Shown in pieces: positions 57,839-64,000 of a stretch of DNA of 64,000 nucleotides. Positions within the stretch are counted from its first letter, which is position 1; every line of letters begins with the position of its first letter. The notes under the pieces were generated by a model. It did no database searches. It saw only the letters and a list, made by a program, of their open reading frames with translations, and was not told the origin of the DNA. A program made the position numbers and the translations under genes. The DNA comes from Anaeramoeba flamelloides. Taxonomy: Eukaryota; Metamonada; Anaeramoebidae. The stretch lies in NCBI GenBank assembly GCA_027625915.1, contig JANTQA010000032.1, forward strand, positions 15,764,001 through 15,828,000, given 5' to 3'.

Positions 57839-58648
57839 ATGAAACTTAACATTGCCAATCCAGTCACTGGACTCCAAAAGGTCATTGACATTGATGACGA
57901 AAGAAAGCTTGCCTATTTCTGGGAAAAGCGTATCAGCCAAGAGATCATTGGTGATCCACTTGGAGAAGAATTCAAGGGATACATTTTCAAAATCACAGGA
58001 GGAAATGACAAACAAGGTTTCCCAATGATGCAAGGTGTCCTTGTTTCCACCCGTGCCAGACTCTTATTAAGAGAGGGCCACCCATGTTACCGCCCAAAAA
58101 GAAAAGGTGAAAGAATTAGACGTAACGTCAGAGGATGTATCTTGGGGCCCGATCTAGGTGTCATCAATTTAATTGTTGTCAAGAAGGGTGAAAATGACAT
58201 TGCCGGCCTTACCGACAGCATTGTCCCAAGAAGACTTGGACCAAAAAGAGCAAACAACATCAGAAAATTATTTGCCTTAAAAAAAGACGAAGACGTACGT
58301 AAATATGCCATCAGAAGAGAAGTTCAACCAAAAAACGAAGGTGGCAAAATTAAAACCAAGGCACCAAAAATCCAAAGATTGATCACCCCAAAGCTTTTAA
58401 GAAGAAAACGCGAAAAGATCTCACAAAAGAGAGCAAGATTCCTTAAAAACAAAAAGCAAAAGGAATGGTACAAAAACATTGTTAAACAAAGAAGAAAAGA
58501 AGCCACAAGATATCAAAGAAGAAAGGACGCTAAAAATAGATCTGAAAAGGATATTGCTCATCTCAAAAAGAAAAAGGAACGTAAAAAAAAGAGAAGACTT
58601 ATTAGAAAAGAGAAAAGAATTCAAAACAAAAAAATTAACAAAAAGTAA
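57839..58648 (+). CDS. RPS6: ribosomal protein eS6
   Basis: Single exon, 269 residues (human is 249). 40S subunit protein. Clear family blocks: [11 protein letters not shown] at the start, [102 protein letters not shown]. The long basic helical C terminus is present but ends [17 protein letters not shown] and then Lys/Asn residues. It lacks the RRLSSLRAS phosphoserine cluster of animal and yeast eS6; the last serine is well upstream, in KNRSEKD. Highly expressed genes such as this one show more C-ending codons than neighbouring genes. Start supported by full alignment to the family N terminus. Confidence 0.97.
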   Translation: MKLNIANPVTGLQKVIDIDDERKLAYFWEKRISQEIIGDPLGEEFKGYIFKITGGNDKQGFPMMQGVLVSTRARLLLREGHPCYRPKRKGERIRRNVRGCILGPDLGVINLIVVKKGENDIAGLTDSIVPRRLGPKRANNIRKLFALKKDEDVRKYAIRREVQPKNEGGKIKTKAPKIQRLITPKLLRRKREKISQKRARFLKNKKQKEWYKNIVKQRRKEATRYQRRKDAKNRSEKDIAHLKKKKERKKKRRLIRKEKRIQNKKINKK

Positions 58649-60204
58649 GAACAAAAATCTAAAAATAAATTGATTCCCATTACAGAGTAAACAATTTATT
58701 TGATTTGTGGGAATTGTGATTTGTTATTTATTTGAAATAACATTCAATTTTTTTTTTTTTTTTTTTATTTTTCTTTTCTTTTCTTTCTTCGTCAAGAATG
58801 TATGTTGTGTTGCTGATTTTTCAGAAAAATTTTAGAGTTCAAGTCAATTTATTGTGACTTTTTCAAACTAAACTTCTATATTTACCAAAACAATAAAATA
58901 ATTCAGATTTTTGGTTTTCAAATTTTTTTATTTTTTTGGTTCTTAACATACAAACAAACTTTACTTCCTAAATTGACTTTTTTGCCTATTAAAGCGAATT
59001 GATCATTATTTTATTCAAGATTTGAAAAAAGTCCTCAATTTTTTATATTCTTTGATAATTCTTTTGAAACGTTGAATGGGTTTTAGATTTTTTTCTTAGT
59101 AGATTATTAAGGTTTTTTAGATCTTGGTTTTATCATAGTTATTCGAATGGTAAAGTTAAAATTTTCTTCAAAATGAAACACTAATTAAAATTATTTATAT
59201 TGAATCATTCATTGAAATTTTTAGAAATTCCAAATGATGTTAGCATGCAGTAAATAATGAATTTGATTAGAGAGGAGTATTTCCCATACCAAGGCAGTCC
59301 AATAAAATGTGCTAATAAAATATATTGGGTATAAGTGAAAAGGATTAAAAATAATGTGAAGTGATTTTTTTAATCAATTTAAAGAATATAGAATTGGGGG
59401 GGTATATAGTTGATTATTAAAACTGATGAAAAACCTGTTGTTATTTGATATAAAATAGCTATTAGTTTATTTCTCTTTATAGGGTTTTAGTATTTAATAA
59501 TTAGTAAAAATACCGCAAAAAAAAAAAAAGAGAGAGAAGAAGCTTTACTTCCTACAATGGTATAAATACTCAAATAGGGAGTTTACAAACCAATATTTAA
59601 AATAATAACAAGAACATTATTTTCTACTTGTTTCAATTTAACATTTATTTCAGCACATAACAGTACCATTGGGTCAAATCAATTTTGAAAGTAAACTCTA
59701 TGATTTCTTAGAAAATTTGGAATTTTGAAGTGAATTTGTTGAAATTGTGTTGATAATTTGTTCTGACGTTTTAGAAAATAAGTGTTTTTTTTTGATATAA
59801 ATAATTTGTCTAAAATTTGCCCTATTATGAACACTATTTTTCATATGATCCTTTATTTTTATAATTTCTTTTTTATAATTCTATTACTTTAAGAAATCAA
59901 ATCAACATCAGGTTTACCAATGTTTTATAGTAAGTCTCTTTTAGTGTGAATTGTATAATTTAAAAAGAAATAAGAAACATGTTTTTCATTTGAAACGTTG
60001 TTTTAGAAAGTTTTTTCGATTTATTTTATCATAGTTTGTACTCTCATAAAACAATAACTTTTACAAAATCGGGTCAAAATAAAATAAAATTAACAAAAAA
60101 TTAAACGTAAAAATAATTGTAAGGAAATTTTATTAAGAGTTTTAAATTAATAGAAAAATATTCAATCTGTTTTAAAAACATTATTTGGAAAATAGAAAAA
60201 TAAA
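58649..60204. other. intergenic, eS6 to H2B (1.6 kb)
   Basis: Convergent 3' ends of eS6 and H2B. A/T-rich with a long T run at 58750-58767. No repeat family member or gene recognised. Confidence 0.65.
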
Positions 60205-60549
60205 TTAATCATCTTTGTGTGTAGCATTTGAGTATTTAGTTACGGCTTTGGTTCCTTCTGAAACAGCATGTCTGGCAAGTTCACCTGGTAATAACAATCG
60301 TGTTGCAGATTGGACTTCCCTGGATGTGATTGTACCTCTTTTGTTGAATCTAGCCAAGTTAGAGGCTTCCATTGCAAGTCTTTCAAAGACGTCCATGACA
60401 AATGAGTTCATGATCCTCATTGCTTTGTTGGAGATACCAATTTCTGGATGGACTTGTTTTAAGACTTTGTAGACATACGTTGAGTATGTTTCTACTCTTC
60501 TTTTTCTTTTTTTGGTTTCGTCTTCTTTGTTAACTGTTTTTTTGGACAT
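60205..60549 (-). CDS. core histone H2B
   Basis: Single exon, 114 residues. The histone fold is complete: [94 protein letters not shown]2B pairs with H2A in the nucleosome. The N-terminal tail is short (about 20 residues before the TYSTY segment) but Lys-rich. The ubiquitin-acceptor lysine in AVTKY is conserved. The C terminus carries a small THKDD extension. Transcribed away from H2A, with a promoter nearly identical to that gene's. The first codons (M-S-K) lie inside the shared sequence. Confidence 0.97.
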   Translation of the reverse strand: MSKKTVNKEDETKKRKRRVETYSTYVYKVLKQVHPEIGISNKAMRIMNSFVMDVFERLAMEASNLARFNKRGTITSREVQSATRLLLPGELARHAVSEGTKAVTKYSNATHKDD

Positions 60550-60782
60550 TTTAGTTTGAGTTTTTGTTTTTTAAGATAAAATAATATAAATTGAAAAAAA
60601 TGATTTTGATTTTTGGAAATTAATCTTTTAAGTTGAACAAAATGAAATAATTCAACTTACTCATGAGAAAAATTTAAAATACTTGTTTGTTTTTTACTTT
60701 TTAATCAATTTACTACTTATTTTATCAAATGATTATTTTTTTGATTATTTTCAAAAATATTAAAAAATAAACCAATATTTTT
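60541..60782 (-). promoter_or_regulatory. H2B promoter arm of histone inverted repeat
   Basis: About 242 bp, from the first three codons of H2B outward, are the reverse complement of 61881-62122 with only about one substitution and one single-base length difference. Includes AACTCAAACTAAAATG at the start, CAATTTATATTATTTTATC (a TATA-like stretch about 45 bp upstream of the ATG) and CTCATGAGTAAGTTG. Promoter function is inferred from position. Confidence 0.85.
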
Positions 60783-61880
60783 CCGATTTAAAATTTAGAT
60801 TTCTTTTTTATCAAACAAAAAAAACTGTTTGATAAGTCAAAAAGTTGAGAAAAGATTAATCATCAAAACCAATAAATATCTTATTAAAATTAACAACCTT
60901 TAAATTTGAAATTAGTCTACATTCTTTGGGATTTTTATAATAATATAAACGAGTTTTTGATTGTTGTTTTTTAGATCAATCCTTATTCACATGTTGGTAA
61001 ATATTTAAGAGAAAAAAAGTATTTTGTAAAATAAATATACAACATTTAAAAGGATTTTTATCAATAAATAACGAAACCAGGCCTTTAAAACTGTGTGTGG
61101 TCATAATTTATACTGTTAAATTGCAATTTATGATTGGAAATTTTTACTTGATTTTCCTTTTTGAAATTTTTATTCTCAAACTTTCAAATAAAGCATTTTA
61201 TGAAGTCAAATGTTAAGAAACTCTGTAAAATTAGTTACACTCCAAAATACATTTGATGAGTGGCTGTTTGATAAGAAACAGTTCGAAGATTTATAAAAAT
61301 GGAAATTGAACTAAAAATTTATTGAAATTTATAAAAATTTATGGAGGTAAACGAGTTTGTTTTTGATCAAACAATTTCACTTTGTGAAAATCTTCTTTTA
61401 TCAAAGAATTTACTGATAAGATTCAAACAAAGTTAGAAGATAAGCTAAAAAATAAACCAGTTAATCCATATATGGATTTTTAGGGTGTAAACTTTGATGA
61501 ATTTTTGTAAAGTATTGAGATAGTAAAATAAAAAACAATCTATTTTACTCAAGATTGTATTGATAATAATCTGATTTGAAATGGGTAAAGAATCCAGTGC
61601 TGTTAAACATTATTTTATATATTAGAAGTCGATCATTGTGAGGTCTTACAGGTTCAATGGTTTTTAATATTTTGGAGATAATTTGTTTAAAAATTAAAAG
61701 TATTGGTGACTGTTGTAGATCAAGAAAGTTTATATTTTACTTGTTAAATTATTTTATAAGAAGAATATTCATTCTCATTTCAGAAATTGATTGTTCACTA
61801 TAAGAAGAAAAGTATTATCAAATAATTTTTTCTTTTTGTTCTTTTAGTAAAAAATATAAAAAAATTGAATCTTAAATCAA
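60783..61880. other. unique spacer between histone promoter arms (1.1 kb)
   Basis: The two flanks of this spacer do not resemble each other, so the inverted similarity stops sharply on both sides. No gene, RNA or repeat recognised. It could hold shared enhancer elements or a replication origin, but nothing in the sequence shows this. Confidence 0.6.
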
Positions 61881-62122
61881 AAAAATATTGGTTTATTTTT
61901 TAATATTTTTGAAAATAATCAAAAAAATAATCATTTGATAAAATAAGTAGTAAATTGATTAAAAAGTAAAAAACAAACAAGTATTTTAAAATTTTCTCAT
62001 GAGTAAGTTGAATTATTTCATTTTGTTCAACTTAAAAGATTAATTTCCAAAAATCAAAATCATTTTTTTCAATTTATATTATTTTATCTTAAAAAACAAA
62101 AACTCAAACTAAAATGTCCAAA
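61881..62122 (+). promoter_or_regulatory. H2A promoter arm of histone inverted repeat
   Basis: Mirror copy of 60541-60782. The differences I can see are an AAATTTTTC versus AAAATTTTC swap and one missing A in the CAAACA(A)GTATT block. It runs through ATGTCCAAA (codons 1-3) and diverges at codon 4. Confidence 0.85.
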
Positions 62123-62548
62123 GCCAAAAGAATGTCAACAATGATGGAAACAAGAAAAGACGCCCAAAAATACTTAAAAAAAGGAGAAAAGAAACCAAAA
62201 GCAAAACCAGTTTCAAGATCCTTCAAAGCTGGTCTTCAATTCCCAGTCGGTCGTATCCATAGACATTTAAGAGAAGGAAAGTATGCTAACAGAGTTGGTG
62301 CTGGTGCTCCAGTTTACATGGCAGCTGTTCTTGAATATTTAACTGCAGAGTTACTTGAATTGGCAGGAAATGCAGCCATTGATAACAAAAAGCAAAGAAT
62401 CCTCCCAAGACATGTCCAATTAGCAATCAAATCTGATGACGAACTTGGAAAATTACTTGACGGTGTTACAATTCATGAAGGTGGTGTTATTCCATTTATC
62501 CATGAAGCTTTAAGACCAAAAAAGAAAGAAGGTTCTGAAAAAAACTAA
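62114..62548 (+). CDS. core histone H2A
   Basis: Single exon, 144 residues, longer than typical H2A because of a ~37-residue N-terminal tail before [14 protein letters not shown]. The fold is complete: [78 protein letters not shown]. Acidic-patch residues (LEYL, AE, LEL, DDE) are present. GAGAPVY and NKKQRILPR are canonical H2A, while VSRS, HRHL and GGVIPFIH recall H2A.Z. There is no C-terminal SQ phosphorylation motif. Most likely the main H2A rather than a Z variant, but the mosaic leaves some doubt. Divergent from H2B. Confidence 0.96.
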   Translation: MSKAKRMSTMMETRKDAQKYLKKGEKKPKAKPVSRSFKAGLQFPVGRIHRHLREGKYANRVGAGAPVYMAAVLEYLTAELLELAGNAAIDNKKQRILPRHVQLAIKSDDELGKLLDGVTIHEGGVIPFIHEALRPKKKEGSEKN

Positions 62549-62824
62549 ATTTAATCAAACACTAATATTTTAACCTTTTTTTTACAAAAAATAAACTTTA
62601 ATTCATTTTTGAGAAAATTTTTTTATTGTTTTGTTGGTTTGTATTTTTCTGGATTCATTTAAAGAACTTGATTACTTTTCTTATCATAAAAAATTTAATA
62701 ATGAGAAAATTATAGAAAAAACAATTTTTCAGAGTAGTACTTGATAAATAACCTTTGATATCAAAAACTCAATATCCTTTCCGAAAAAAAAAAAAAAAAC
62801 AAAATAGTGAAAAAATTTGAACGT

Positions 62825-63440
62825 GATTTTAAATTGTTAACCTTAATAGAACCACAGAAACCTGAAAATGAAAATTAAGATCAATTAATAGAAGAATAAA
62901 AAAATTACCACCAAGGAATAATCCCTTGTATTATTTTCAATTACACCAATAAGAACAATTTAAATCTCTGTTTTTATATAAATTGTTACATTGTTAAAAT
63001 CAAGTCCCAAAAACCATAACTTCCATTTCTACTTTAAGCCAAAAACCCTCTGCAAAATTTAAGGTCTAAAAAATCCCAAACGAAGGCACAAAATACAGAT
63101 TCTAGTACAAGAATTTGTTAAAAAAAAATAATTTCACAAAAATTTGCCTTAATTTGAGATTTTTTATACCATAAATTTCGTTGAGAGTTTGTACCATATA
63201 AGCGGAATTCATATATAATTTTTTCAACAAATTTTTAATGATAGATTGATCAATTAAGAAAAACAACTAACTAAAAGATAGGATTATTCAAAAAAAAATA
63301 ATTCTTGTATTTAATCCCCCATCCGGTCTTTAATCATTTATTTTTTCTTTTATTAAACCGATCTTATTTTTCATTTTTAGGTTCTATTAAGGTCCGCTAG
63401 TAAAAACTGTTTTGAACTTTTTTTCTCAAATACATTTATA
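62825..63440 (+). repeat. R1 dispersed repeat interrupted by a foldback element
   Basis: R1 blocks before the insertion: ACCTTAATAGAACCAC, GGAATAATCCCTTGTATT. After it: TTTTTCAACAAATTTTTAAT, GGTCTTTAATCATTTATTTT, TTTTTAGG and TTTTGAACTTTTTTTCTC. The interruption at about 63020-63214 is an element of the 196-bp foldback family, so R1 was in place first. Confidence 0.68.
63020..63214. mobile_element. degraded foldback element nested in R1
   Basis: Arms retain TTCTACTTTAAGCCAAAAA, then AAATCCCAAACGAAGGCACA on the left, and GCCTTAATTTGAGATTTTTT then TTTCGTTGAGAGTTTGTACC on the right, matching 23623-23818. The ends are too diverged to fix the target duplication. Confidence 0.6.
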
Positions 63441-64000
63441 TACTCATTTCGCCCAACTGCTAACCACCCTTTTGAGACAAGAACAAAAGAGGTGTAAATT
63501 ATTAAATTTCATATTTGATCATATTTCAAAATTGGTTAAATTGATATTTTATACATTTTTGAAGATTTTCTTGCTTATTATTATTGGTATGAAAGAATTT
63601 AATGTTTTTTTATAATTGGAGGAGGAAAAATCAAATAGAATATTTTGCCATTGGTAGTATTTTATTACTTCTTTGTAGAAAATTCAAAATTATGAAATCA
63701 TCAATACTAAATATTTTTAACAATTTATTCAAAACCCAATTTTAACATAAAAAGTCAAGTGGGTAATTGTTTATCCCTTAAAATAAGTTGCAAAAGTCTA
63801 ATTCCCATCGTAATTATTTTTATTTCAAAATCATCACCAAAATTTTCTAGCATACTATTTAAGCCACCCAAACACACCCCAACCAACTCTAACTTACCTT
63901 AAACAACCCACAAAGTTTTTTTTTTAAATACCTACAGTCGATATATTTAAATGGCATTAACTTTTTTGAAAAAAATGAGAATTTGACCAATTTTGAAATT

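Larger units (their letters stand above)
62549..64000. other. intergenic, downstream of H2A
   Basis: Contains an R1 repeat copy carrying a nested foldback element (62825-63440). The last 150 bp includes a C-rich stretch with CTTACC at 63893-63898 (a donor-like AAGGTAAG on the minus strand) and TACAGTCGATATATTT near 63935, which may be the end of another TA-type element running off or just inside the window edge. Confidence 0.5.

Noticed and set aside
58087-58654. Minus-strand frames opposite eS6
   Set aside because: Shadow frames of a conserved ribosomal protein gene.
61640-61700. tRNA-like fragment with AGGTTCAATGG
   Set aside because: The acceptor, D and anticodon stems cannot be drawn; isolated B-box-like words occur by chance. 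No tRNA found in the window.
63880-64000. Possible minus-strand exon ending in AAG|GTAAGT at the window edge
   Set aside because: Only a donor-like site is visible; the sequence upstream of it on that strand shows no coding frame of note, and the window ends there.
1-64000. Retroelement, virus-like element or CRISPR array
   Set aside because: No reverse transcriptase, integrase, capsid-like or Cas-like protein segment, no long terminal repeats, and no regularly spaced direct repeats were seen.
1-64000. Assignment to Dictyostelium because of A/T richness and Asn runs
   Set aside because: Multi-kilobase introns and the gene set do not fit Dictyostelium's short-intron genome; species is left open.

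Overview
The window is nuclear DNA from a very A+T-rich eukaryotic protist (about four-fifths A/T by eye). Evidence for a eukaryote: GT-AG introns, core histones H2A and H2B, 80S ribosomal proteins eS6 and uL14, a prenylated Rab GTPase, and no operons. The standard genetic code fits every gene. Asn-run and Lys-rich linkers, oligo(T) tracts before starts, and the gene content suggest a free-living amoeboid or related protist. An Anaeramoeba-like, heterolobosean or amoebozoan genome is possible, but the sequence alone does not settle this.

Eight genes are well supported. From left to right: (1) a two-pore cation channel (TPC) in five exons, 2885-15532, with an EF-hand pair between its two channel domains; (2) a BRSK/SAD-type protein kinase with a C-terminal KA1 domain in three exons, 20621-28891; (3) a Rab GTPase in two exons, 34468-35244; (4) uL14 (RPL23) in three exons on the minus strand, 40297-39518; (5) a predicted secreted tocopherol-cyclase/lipocalin-like protein in four exons, 43008-53493; (6) intronless eS6 (RPS6), 57839-58648; (7) H2B (minus strand, 60549-60205) and (8) H2A (plus strand, 62114-62548), arranged divergently. 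Exon joins were worked out by hand from reading frame, GT-AG sites and protein family continuity. All six spliced models or single exons give whole codon counts (807, 837, 211, 140, 437, 269, 114 and 144 residues).

Introns fall into two sizes: about 100-260 nt, and 3-5.7 kb. The long introns and intergenic stretches hold no recognisable coding sequence but are full of short non-autonomous repeats: two elements flanked by TTAA, foldback elements flanked by TA, a ~535-bp Tc1-like pair, a dispersed ~420-bp repeat in five copies, and an unusual repeat built of consecutive hairpins that includes a perfect 68-bp inverted repeat.

The most striking signal is the histone pair. About 240 bp upstream of H2B, including its first three codons, is repeated almost without change, in inverted orientation, upstream of H2A. 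The two genes therefore carry the same promoter copy facing outward from a unique ~1.1-kb spacer. No virus-like element, retroelement, tRNA, rRNA or CRISPR array was recognised.
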